From Apis mellifera (taxonomy: Eukaryota; Arthropoda; Insecta; Hymenoptera; Apidae): a stretch of DNA of 64,000 nt. Below the pieces are notes generated by a model, which worked only from the letters and a program-made list of their open reading frames with translations, did not search any database and was not told the origin of the DNA. The translations under genes were made by a program, and so were the position numbers. The DNA lies in NCBI RefSeq assembly GCF_003254395.2, contig NC_037642.1:124001-188000 (forward strand), written 5' to 3'. This document shows, piece by piece, positions 54,401-64,000 of this stretch (position 1 is its first letter; the number at the start of each line of letters is the position of its first letter).

Positions 54401-57294
54401 TTTATTTTACTTATAATTTCAATTATTAAATCAATTTTGATAAAATATTTATATTCAGGAAAACGAATCTACTCCAAAAAAAGATGGCAAACCAAGTTTA
54501 GCTGATCGTTTGCGTCAATTGGCTGATGGTACACTGCCTCTTGAAGATCGTGTTGATCGAATAATTCCTCGTAATCGTCAAGAACGAGATAGATCTGATA
54601 GAAACTTTGATGATTCTCGATCAACACGTGGAGAACCTCTTTCTTCTTTGATGGATTTACCAAAATTTGGTTTACCTCAAGAAAGAGGTGATTTTCCAGC
54701 TCGACCACCAGATTTTCGTAATCCACAAGATCCAAGAGAATATCAACAACAAAGAGATAGACAGAATTTCGGAAGAAATCACAGAGGATCACAAATACAC
54801 GAGGAATTTATGGATGTTCCAAGGTTGCAAGGAGGAATATATCAAGAAGAATTTGATAATAGAATACATGGACAGCAAAGAGTAGAAGATTTTGGAAGAC
54901 TTGGACCACTCAGAGAACAAAGGTAAAATATAATTTTATGTACATTAATTTTAATTTTATAATTGATAAAATAAACAAAAATAAGTAAATTATCATAGAA
55001 ATAAATACAATTATTATGAACATATAAGAATACACAATGAAACATGAATACATAGAATATTTTGTTTAATTGAATATAATCAAATATAATTTCACCAGAA
55101 ATTAAAGTTATCAAAAAAATGTTTTAACAAAAACTATTTAATTTAAATGTAAACATTATATTATGTAAAGAATTTTTTCATAAGCCGAAATTTCAAAATC
55201 AATTTCGCTTTTTTAATTAAAATCATAAAATTTTGAATTCATTAATCAATTTTTTTGTTGCATTAGATTGATATAGATTTTTTTTATTTTCTATAAAAAA
55301 GTATTAAATATTTCTATCCTATCAAAATTCGAAGATTAAAAAAATGACAATCATTTATGAATTTTTTCATTTATTCAATTTATGTCCTCCGATTTTTATT
55401 ATCCAATTGAAAATGATTATTGATCGGTATAAAGTTTAAACATTGTATCAATGACATTTATTTTCAATGGATGATGAAAATCAGACAATGTAAAATGACT
55501 ATAATTGGTTCTAGAACAAATCCTGGATAGATACAAAAATAAAACACGAATTTTTTTTATTAATTATCATTTTCAATTAAATAAAATAAAGAAAATATAT
55601 GCTAAAGAATGTAGACGAGGCCATTTAACCAATAAAAGAAATACGTGTTTTGTTTTTATATATTGAAAATTCTATTGAATTAGTATTAATCTCAGACAAT
55701 TATTGTTTTTCGAATTTTAATAATATTTATAATATTTAAATTATAGAAATATCTTGTATTTTTCAATATAAAATTAATACATTTTTATAAAAACCCAAAT
55801 AAATTAAATGATTTAGTTAAAAAAATGAAACTAATCTTGAAATCTATACTATTCTCTCTACTATTCGACCTACAAAAAATAATTTATATCATATAATATA
55901 TGTATCTAAATATTTTTAGTTAAAATATTTTTTAATAACTTTAATCTTTTGTCAGATATTCCAGACCAGATTCAATTAAACGAAACATTTGTAAAACATA
56001 TATAATTATATATATACAAATAAAATTATTTTTTCTTCAAAATCATTTATTAAAAAATACTACTTATTAAGAAAGAATTCATATTCTGTAAAAAAAAATT
56101 AATATAATACTTCAATTTTTAAAATATTAATTATAATTAAATATAAAAATATAATTATATTTAAAGTTAAATATTAATTATATATTTATTATATATATTT
56201 AAATATAAATTATTAATTATTTTTCAAAGGGAGGAATTCGATAGATCTGAAGTACGAGGAAGAAGACCACTTGATGATCGATTTGATTATGAAATAAGAC
56301 GAGATAGTTTTGACCCGCGACTTCAAGATAATTTCGATCCAAGAGGGCATCTTGATCGAGGTGATTTTGAACCTAGGAGACGAGAATTCTTTGGAATCGA
56401 TCCTATATTTGGAATGCCACCAATCATGGGACCTAGAGGTCCAAGACCTGGACATCCTGATGGATTTGGACCACGTCCAACTCCTTTAGGAGTTCGCGGA
56501 CCAGGTAAAAATATTTTCATTTTCTAAAAAAAAAGAAAAATTTAATATTAGATTATTTTTAAAAAATTAAATTATTAATTAATTTTTTTATTTACATATT
56601 TAAAATAGATATAAATCATTTTTATATACATTTCTTAATAAATAAATAAAAATTGAATAAATAAATAAAATTAACAAATTTTTGTTTTATAGGTCCATTA
56701 ATGTTCCATCCACGAGGTTTGGGACCCCGACCTCTTCGTCCTGGAATGAGGCCTTTTGGACCTCGTGGACCACCTTTCGATCCCCGAGAATCAGATGCCT
56801 TTTTTAGACCTCCCTTTGATGATATTCGTCCCCATGTCAGACCACCTTTTGGACCTATGGGTCCACCATCCATTATTCCTCCAGAATCTGCTGTTCCTTG
56901 GAGAAATCAGGAACTTCCTCCTGGTTCCTGGTCTTCTGACTCAGAGAATCACTTACAAAGAGATAATCTTAGAGATAAAAAAGGTAATAATAAACATTCA
57001 AGTAACATGGAAAGAGAAAATCGAAATAGGGGTCGAAAATCAAGATGGACTAATGTAAGTCCATCTGGAGAAGAAGCGGAAGAATCAAAAGAACAAGAAT
57101 CAACATCTACAAATGTTGAAGAAAAAGAATCTATAAAGGAAGAGGAAATAGTGAAAGAAGAGGAAAAAGAAGAAATTGGAATAAAGGAAATAATCTCTAA
57201 TGAACAAAAAGAAGAATTAAAAGAAACAATTGAGACAAATCAACAAGTCATTGAAATGAAGAAGGAAGAAGAAGAGGATCGCAGGGATTCTTAG
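48441..57294 (+). CDS. SCAF4: SR-related CTD-associated factor 4/8
   Basis: Eighteen exons: 48441-48470, 49342-49470, 49630-49921, 50001-50188, 50297-50572, 50697-50840, 50933-51183, 51279-51494, 51685-51818, 51925-52133, 52291-52468, 52542-52850, 52968-53195, 53590-53858, 53945-54190, 54459-54922, 56230-56504 and 56693-57294; 1479 residues, phases all agree. An N-terminal CTD-interaction domain (about 1-140; KPPISKAKMNSLTRGAIKAI, then PGLYVIDSIVRQSRHQFG) binds phosphorylated RNA polymerase II. An RS/RD-rich stretch (about 460-545) precedes one RRM (about 556-628; LWVGHLS, GCAFICM). Then come Gln-rich (about 690-750), Pro/Met-rich, RE/RD-rich and Pro/Gly/Arg-rich regions and an acidic tail. 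SCAF4/8 prevent early polyadenylation in vertebrates. Insects have one gene for the two paralogues, so the SCAF4 label is provisional. Confidence 0.95.
48471..49341 (+). other. SCAF intron 1
   Basis: An 871-base intron after a 30-base first coding exon, starting at a consensus GTAAGT. The first 80 bases are pyrimidine-rich (long CT/TC tracts with TTTCTC). The rest is plain AT-rich DNA. Confidence 0.75.
51396..51465 (+). repeat. In-frame hexanucleotide repeat encoding Arg-Asp dipeptides
   Basis: About ten consecutive AGAGAT/CGAGAT units inside SCAF exon 8 encode an alternating Arg-Asp tract, flanked by SR-type dipeptides. RD tracts occur in other pre-mRNA processing and elongation proteins such as NELF-E and U1-70K. 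The tract is likely to vary in length between individuals. Confidence 0.85.
53291..53487 (+). repeat. Dispersed repeat, diverged copy C in SCAF intron 13
   Basis: In the 394-base intron 53196-53589. Its right end, ATATTTGTTTTGATTTCTAA then TTTTTCAAAC, matches copy B (TGTATTTGTTTTGATCTCTA then CTTTCAAAAG). The left end resembles the family only loosely. The interior is a TA/TAA-rich run. Confidence 0.4.
55391..55482. repeat. Foldback (MITE-like) inverted repeat in SCAF intron 16
   Basis: Arms at 55391-55424 and 55447-55482 pair as imperfect reverse complements over about 34 bases (GATTTTTATTATCC against GATTTTCATCATCC, then ATTGAAAAT), with a loop of about 22 bases. It lies in the 1.3-kb intron 54923-56229. 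No coding sequence inside. Confidence 0.6.
55533..55658. repeat. Second inverted repeat in SCAF intron 16
   Basis: ACAAAAATAAAACACG at 55533-55548 and CGTGTTTTGTTTTTA at 55644-55658 are near-perfect reverse complements bounding about 95 bases, which include the unusually complex patch TAGACGAGGCCATTTAACC. Size and layout suit a short non-autonomous DNA element. Confidence 0.45.
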
Positions 57295-57845
57295 ACCAAA
57301 GTAAAAAGCGATTATTCTCTTTAAAATTTTTTCTTACTCTATGGAGTGGTGTGAGGGAGAATTCGCTTCAAATTAGGTCAAATTGAAACAGTCAATTTTA
57401 GAAAATGGAATACTGAATTTTAAAATAATTATATTCAATCGATGATAATTATTGTTAAAAATAATAATATGTCGTTTTAATTTTATTCTCTGTAATATTG
57501 ATGAAATTATTACTTGTTATTAAAGATAGATCTTAAGAAGTAAATATAACAAAGAAATTATAATAAATAAAATTTAAAAAAATACAAGATTTTAATTTAC
57601 TTTAAATTAATAAATTCTTATATAAATTTAAAAAATATCATATTTTTTATAAAAATATAGAAAAAAAATATTTTTACTAATTTTTCAATCTATATCATTT
57701 TTTACATTTAAATAATTATTTTATATTATTTTACAATGTATAAAACAAAAATAATATAAATATATCATCGATTGAACATAATAAGATATCTTTAATTCAG
57801 GGTTTCAAGTTTCAAACAAATTGATTTTGTCAATTTGATAATGTA

Positions 57846-57903
57846 AGAAGTTGTGAGTTTTGAACACAGGACTTATGATCTGTGGATACTCCAAGACGAC
57901 TTA
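57846..57903 (-). other. tRNA-like relic (low confidence)
   Basis: On the minus strand GTTCAAAAC (57857-57865) fits the internal Pol III B-box consensus GWTCRANNC, and a stem CACAG...CTGTG with a loop containing TCATAA lies just before it, about where an anticodon arm would be. The acceptor and D stems do not form well, so this is at best a degenerate tRNA or tRNA-derived repeat end, and may be chance. Confidence 0.2.
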
Positions 57904-58480
57904 TTTATTGAATTGTAAATACTTTTGTATTTTCGTAGTGAACAAAAATATACACAATATATTCAATTTAAATTTATATATTTAACTATTTCTCTAAACT
58001 TTTGGAAATATAAAAAAAGTGTTTGATTCTAAAATGAGTAAATATATTTTCTATTTTGAATAAGAAAGGATTTTAAATTATTAATTCAATAGTATTATTT
58101 AATTATATTTTAATACTTTTCTAAAAAAAATTAAATTAGGTTAATTAATTTATTCTTAATTTATAAAAAATAATCAAAAGTAATAAATATTAATTTTTTT
58201 CTACAAAAATATATAAATCTATTTCAAAAGAAGAAAAATATGAACAATTATATAGAACAATTTTTATGTTTATTATTATTTTTCATTAAATGATTTTTTA
58301 ATATTTTTTTTTATATTTCCAATAGTCAAAGAAATTAAATATATATATTTAAATCAATACTGTATAGATAAATAAATCTTAACAATAGAATCTTGAATAA
58401 CCGTATATTCTAAAAACTATAAATATTTTTTCTTGATTGAATTTCGTTCAACTGAATTTTTAGAATATATAGAATGTTAA

Positions 58481-58690
58481 TATATTCGTAAGATATGTTT
58501 GAAGGAACGACTTAATAACAAATACAAAAATTTATATATGAAAAGAATTGATTATTTATTAAATTATTTATAATTTAAGTACATATTAAATGAAACGAGA
58601 CATAAATAAAATAATAACATGAATAAAGTATATATAACGGAAACAATAGTTTCATTCTATTAGCTTCATTTAATGAAAACTTCAATTATA
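58481..58690 (-). repeat. Dispersed repeat, reverse copy D
   Basis: Read on minus, it ends TTTTTGTATTTGTT, then CCTTCAAACATATCTTACGA and ATATAT, matching the right end of copy B (CTTTCAAAAGTATCTCAC then AAATATAT). Its far end (AAATGAAGCTAATAG) loosely resembles the family's left end. Confidence 0.45.
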
Positions 58691-58887
58691 ACGTAATAAA
58701 TAAGCTTTAATTGAATTTTTTTTTCTCTCTCTAGAATTTTTTTTTTGCAACTTTTCTCTTCTTTCAACGAATATATTAATACTTTATATAAGAGATAATA
58801 AAATTATATAATACATAAAAAGATCAGTAACTGATTGAATTCAAATAATTTTTCATTTTATTTGAATATATTATATTAATATTCATA

Positions 58888-58938
58888 TAATATTCGTAAG
58901 ATACGTTTGAAGGAACGATTTCAGAAATAAAAAAATTT
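58888..58938 (-). repeat. Dispersed repeat, partial reverse copy E
   Basis: About 50 bases nearly identical to the end of copy D 400 bases away: ATTCGTAAGATACGTTTGAA, then GGAACGATTT. Only the terminal part of the repeat is present. Confidence 0.55.
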
Positions 58939-59099
58939 ATATTAATATTCATTTTAATAGATTTTTTTTTTATTCAATATAAATAAGAACTAAAATTTAC
59001 GTATTTTTTATAAAATAAAAAAATTAAATAGTTAAAAAAAATTGTGAATTCGGATAAGCAAGATTCTACTCCAAATATTTAATTAGATAGAGAGAGAGA

Positions 59100-59104
59100 T
59101 TACA

Positions 59105-59136
<32 letters not shown>

Positions 59137-59205
59137 CGTATGTATGTGTGGATATAGATGCGTGCTTGCATGCATGCATGTGTGTATGTATATGTTTGTA
59201 TGAAA
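59100..59205. repeat. Compound TA / TATG / TGCA microsatellite
   Basis: A TA run (about 59102-59129) passes into TATG and TGTG units and a GCATGCATGCATG stretch near 59168-59180. Confidence 0.9.
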
Positions 59206-60240
59206 GAAAAATGTAAAAATTGACAAATATTTGCATGTATGTAATTGATTATGAAAAAAGAAAAAAGAGAGAGAAAGTAAAGTGAAAATATATATAGCAC
59301 TGATGTTCGGTGCGGCTCAATCAAACAAAAAATAAATATTTTCTATATAACATCTTTCTTCATAAGCAAAATAACAGCCTTTCATTCCGCTGGCTCCCAG
59401 AATTGTCTTTATATTTTTTCCTAATAGACATAAAATATTAAATATATAACTTTAATAATGTATAAAATTGTTTTTAAAACATTTTGTCTGGGAGTCTTCA
59501 TAACACAATCAAGATAATTACTCATTATTTATTAATTTTATTTATCATTATTTATATGACTGGTTTGATTAATTTTTTTTTATCAATCCTTATTTATATC
59601 ACAATAAGTTTAATTGTTTAATCAACTTATAGGAAAGTTTCTAAGTTACAACTTCCAAAAAATAGTTTGAACATTAAGCTAGTTGTGAGCCAAATCGTAA
59701 TCAATTGATTTACTATAATTTTTTTTAATAAATATATTTATTTTTTAATAAATATCTTAGCTAATTTTTTATAAGCAAAATATAAAAAAAGAACGTTTCT
59801 TTTTTATTATTAATAAAAAAATTAAAATATAAAAATAAAATAAATATAATTATTATTTAACATTAAATATAATTATTATTCTAATGATTATACAAATTCA
59901 TTTTTTTTTAATTTGCATTAAAGGAAAATATTTTATGCTATTAATTACTAAATCGTTATATGTTTTTAAAATAATTATAAGTCTATTTTAACTAATATAT
60001 TATTCTATCTAATTCTTTTATTATGCAATTTATGTCTGAAAAATTTTTCCTCCGAATATCGAATAATATATTAAAGAAATTTAATTTAAAGAAATCAGAA
60101 ATTTCAATAAAAATTTTAATATAAAACGAAGAAATTTCTGAAACAATAAAAGTTAAATATTTAAAATGATATTCGGAATGGAATTAAATCTTTTTAGCTT
60201 TAGATACTTGTTCAGTACTTATATTCGTGTATTCACATAC

Positions 60241-60330
60241 TTGCGTGAGTCTCTCTCTCTGTCGCCATACAACGATGGAACACCAGCCACCAGGTCGCTT
60301 ACGCTCAAACTGAGCGGCAAGTGCAAGGTA
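60241..60330 (-). other. GC-rich island with exon-like borders (unassigned)
   Basis: About 90 bases of roughly 55% GC in an AT-rich desert. On minus it reads as 30 open codons (starting YLALAAQFERKRPGGWC) bounded by CAG before and a CAA-GTATGTG donor after. On plus it is also open and ends in a possible AAG-GTACTG donor at 60327. The minus acceptor lacks a good pyrimidine tract. No protein family is recognised. It could be an exon of an unseen gene, part of a long non-coding RNA or a conserved regulatory element. Confidence 0.3.
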
Positions 60331-60369
60331 CTGTTGTGTTTTACTCATATTTATGTAGGTAGATATATA

Positions 60370-60393
60370 CATACAACACACACATACATATAT

Positions 60394-60433
<40 letters not shown>
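60370..60433. repeat. Compound CA / TA microsatellite
   Basis: Short CACA units (about 60374-60385) followed by TACA units and an uninterrupted TA run (about 60400-60433), directly beside the GC-rich island. Confidence 0.9.
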
Positions 60434-60438
<5 letters not shown>

Positions 60439-63400
60439 CATATTATATTCTGGACAAACTTATGCAAAAAGATGAAACATGTTTATTAAATTCTTAATGA
60501 AGCGAACAAATTTATTTTAAGATAATGTTAATTAATTTTAATATATTTCTAAATTTCTAAAATTTTTTATAAATTTATGTTTAATCGTAACGATTAAAAG
60601 AAATATTGAATTTGATTTATTTTAGGAATTTTTATTAAGTAAAAGTTAAAATTTTAAATTTCATTATATAATATTTAATTATATCGTATTGTTTTAATAA
60701 TTAAAAAAAATGTAATTAAAATGCATAAATGATGTGCAATAAATGTGAATTGGAATGTTATTATTATTATTATTAAATAAAAATAATTTTGTATTTATTG
60801 ATAAATTAAAAATATAAATATTATTGTTTTATCTAATAATATAAATTTAATATCTAATATTATAAATTTCTATTAAAGTTATTTATGTTAAATTTTATTT
60901 AATAATGTTAAATTTTATAAAAAATTTTGTAAAAAAATAAGTTTATATTAATATATTCAAAAATCGTTTTATGATTATTAATATAAGTTTAAGTTCGTCC
61001 AGAATGTTACTTTTTCAAATAAATCATCATATTATAAATTCCTAAAAATAAAAAGATTAAGAAGAAAAAGAGTATCATAATTCAAAATAATATAAGTATA
61101 AGAAGCCCGTGCACCACTCCGGAGCAGAGTTCAAACATAAAATTCTGTTTCTTTTTCAGAAGTTAAATGTCATTAATAACAAAAAATTGCGATTAATTTA
61201 TTTACATGAAGAATTAATGAATCATTTATGTAAATATCTATTTATATATTTATAAATATGATATGATAAATAATGATAGAATTTAACAAAAATATTATAA
61301 ATGCAGAGATTAGTTTATTTTTAATATTTTTTACAATAGCAGTATTATTATTTATAATATTTTAATGGAACTTAACTTATTTATGCTTGATTATTAATTT
61401 CTATATATTATATATAATTTTTATTTAATTTAAAATTACTTTCTTTTCAATCAAATATAATATATTTTGTAACCTGTTATTGACGTCGATTTAATCGATG
61501 AAGAAACTTGATATGCACATGCGCAAAAATATATAATTAATATTAGAATATCGAATATAAAATCTTGAGTATACATTAACCTCGAATTTTTATTCATGTT
61601 TGTTTTGGAAAACATTAAAAAAATAACAAATATTCTTAAATGACCAAATATAGAAAATACTTTGAATATACGATTTGAATATTTAAAAAAATTAAAAATA
61701 TTTAAACATTTAAAGAATAACAAATTTTCAATACAAAACGAAGATTGATATTTTTTTATAATAATTAATTACACTATTATCAATTATAACTTAATAAGTA
61801 AGAATGATTTCATATAATTTTTTGTTAAAAACAATATTATGAACATCTTTATAAAATATTTGCAAATTATATACAAAAAAAAAAATACATAATATAACAT
61901 TTATAGACTGTTAAATATGTGTTATTTTAATTATGATATAATTATAAAAGAGTCATTTTTTTAATTTTTAAAAATTTTTTATTCGTTTAAATCTATTTTG
62001 ATTAATAAATATTTTCAATATCTTGATTTTTATCATATAATTTAATTTATATATATCAAAACTGTAAAAAACATATAATTTATATTTAAATCTTTTTAAA
62101 TATACGAAAACTATTAGCATAGATTAGCATGGATAATTAAATTTGATGACTTTTGATAAATTTTATTTTTACTTTTTCTTATAAATGAAAAACAAAATGA
62201 TATTTCAATTTTGATTATATTTTATTTGAAATTAATAATTAAAAAGTAAATTAAAAATTATGAAACTAATATTAATTTCATATATATATTTTTTATTAAA
62301 ATTATATATATCAATTTTTAAATTGATATATATATAATTTGAAACCAATTATATAAGTATATAATTATATTTTTATTATACATAATTCGAATTAAATATA
62401 TTTTATATTATTTGTTTCAGACACAATACATCTTGAAATGGAACAAATGGATCTATTATGTGATTTTTTCTCAATCTTATGTATTTATTGTAAACATAAG
62501 CATTTTAATAAAATTGAGATATGAATGTATATAATAATATGAGCATATATCATCATATTATATTAAATAATTTAAGTTAATTATTTTTAGTACTTTCTTA
62601 TATTCTAATTTTCTAATTTTTTATTTTTTGTTTACAAATACTTTATAATTTTAATGTAAAATTTTTTGTTTTAATTATTGATTAAAATTATTGAAATTAT
62701 TGAAATGACATAGCATTTTCCATAAAAAATATTTGAAATTGATTTAAATAATATATTAAAATAATGCATTTCTTATATTTACTTTGATTTTTATTTAAAT
62801 TTTTTATGTCAAGTTTTGATTTTTGATTACATATTAAAAACTTGAAATATTGAAAAAGATTTAAAAAAATTTCTATATGACATCTTTTATATATATATAT
62901 ATACTCAAATTTAAAAATTGTATATTATGATAAATATACATATAATAATATTTCATAAATGCTTTAATTTTCTGAAAAATAATAAAATTTAATGGAAACT
63001 TTATATCTATATTAAACATGACTAGTTTATGCATTATATATAATATTCTAATTTATTTTAACTTTATACATAATCTAATTAAAAAAATAGTAATTCTTTA
63101 TATATAAAGATTTAAAGTTAATATATATCAATTTATATATAAATACATAATATATTTATAAAAAAATGTGCTTTTTATTCTATGAAATATTTTATAATAT
63201 ACAATATTATTAGATATAAAAAAACATGACAATATTAAATTGAAATATACGATTATATAAAAAAAAAAAAAAAATTCGTAACATATTCAAATTATAAATT
63301 TAATTAAATAAAATTTAATCAAAAATATATGAAAAATATAATTTTATATATTTTAAATAAATATTATTTATAATCTAAGCATTTTTCTTATAATATATTT

Positions 63401-63776
63401 AGAATCAAAATAGTTATTAATATTATCTTAAAAATTAAATTATATTTAAAAAATTAATAATTATTTACTACTTTTTTAATTACATTTATATAATTATTTA
63501 TAATTATTTGAAATAACATTTTCATTTGACAAATAATTTTAAATTTATATATATATATCTTGATTATAGAATATTAATTACATAAGTATACATATTGTTA
63601 TTTTTAATTCTAATTTTTAATTATGATTATTACTTAATTATATATATCACTTGAAAATTATAAAATCATTATATGATTATACTATACAATGTAAATGTTT
63701 TATAATTGTTATTATATTATGATATATTAAGGTAATATAGTGTAGTATAGTAAAGTAATATAAAAAAATATTAAAA

Positions 63777-63995
63777 TTAATTTTCTTTATCAATAACTTC
63801 AAGTCTTTCAAGAAGTTCTGGATGACTATGATACCAACTAGAATATAATTTATCATAAAGAGGATAACTAAGATTATCCTTTTGTAACTTGATTAAAGAA
63901 CTCTTTAATGCTTCTCCATGTCCTAAATTTTTTGCAAATTTATCTGCTTCAAATTCAAATCTTCTTTTAAATATAACTGTTATAAATTGGAATAA
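63777..63995 (-). CDS. ZMPSTE24: CAAX prenyl protease 1 (Ste24), last exon (partial)
   Basis: The final coding exon, 73 codons including the stop, begins after a TTTAG acceptor that touches the right edge; the remainder lies outside the window. The sequence LFQFITVIFKRRFEFEADKF, then AKNLGHGEALKSSLIKLQKD and YSSWYHSHPELLERLEVID, matches the C-terminus of ZMPSTE24/Ste24. These multi-span ER and nuclear-envelope zinc proteases trim prenylated CAAX proteins, including lamin A in vertebrates, and help clear clogged translocons. The Glu in FEFEAD is the third zinc ligand of the family; the HExxH helix is encoded upstream, off the window. Confidence 0.94.
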   Translation of the reverse strand, partial: LFQFITVIFKRRFEFEADKFAKNLGHGEALKSSLIKLQKDNLSYPLYDKLYSSWYHSHPELLERLEVIDKEN

Positions 63996-64000
63996 CTAAA

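Larger units (their letters stand above)
57295..63776. other. Long intergenic region SCAF / ZMPSTE24
   Basis: About 6.5 kb between two convergent stop codons, mostly AT-rich. The left part must hold the SCAF 3' UTR. It also contains a tRNA-like patch (57846-57903), two reverse copies of a dispersed repeat, two large TA/CA-type microsatellites and four short GC-rich islands (about 59297-59326, 59376-59407, 60241-60330, 61103-61137). No protein gene is convincingly recognised. The stretch 61200-63776 holds nothing notable. Confidence 0.55.

Noticed and set aside
53572..57058. Several other open frames on both strands in the 53.5-57.1 kb region
   Set aside because: All overlap SCAF exons 14-18 and reflect their Pro/Gly/Arg-biased composition; none has splice or family support.

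Overview
The window is animal nuclear DNA, about 80% A+T, with compact protein genes split by short AT-rich GT-AG introns, many (TA)n runs, and short GC-richer patches only at promoters and a few islands. Base composition, intron style and protein sequences point to a hymenopteran, most likely a honey bee (Apis); the species call is inference. No bacterial genes, CRISPR array or intact autonomous transposon were seen.

Layout, left to right: N-terminus of a secreted or membrane LDLa-repeat protein (-, runs off the left edge); WDR83/MORG1 (-); a Josephin-family deubiquitinase (+); CIAO3/NARFL (-); DNAL4-type dynein light chain (+); TRAPPC8 (-); GTPBP1 (+); MED9 (-) with a second small NCBP2AS2-like ORF 37 nt after its stop; RpL10 (+); MGRN1/RNF157 E3 ligase (-); PLEKHJ1 (+); SSR4/TRAP-delta (+); PSMG2 (-); SCAF4/SCAF8 (+, 18 exons); then about 6.5 kb without a recognised gene and the last exon of ZMPSTE24 (-, runs off the right edge). 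Exon models were built by reading splice sites on both strands and checking phase; every complete model closes in frame, at the expected length for all but the Josephin protein and PLEKHJ1, which are longer than usual.

The genes are housekeeping functions: Fe-S assembly, ER translocation, vesicle tethering, ribosome, proteasome assembly, ubiquitin handling, Mediator and Pol II termination. They form no single pathway. Strand alternates at nearly every gene, so most neighbours are divergent or convergent; MED9 and RpL10 start only about 0.2-0.4 kb apart, head to head.

Most worth a second look: the tight MED9/NCBP2AS2-like two-ORF arrangement; a dispersed, apparently non-autonomous repeat of about 200 bp with up to five copies; foldback elements in introns of CIAO3 and SCAF; a 130-bp trinucleotide microsatellite 18 bases past the TRAPPC8 stop; a GC-rich SCAF promoter with CRE and YY1-type sites; and several GC-rich islands in the AT-rich desert at 57.3-63.7 kb, one with splice-like borders.
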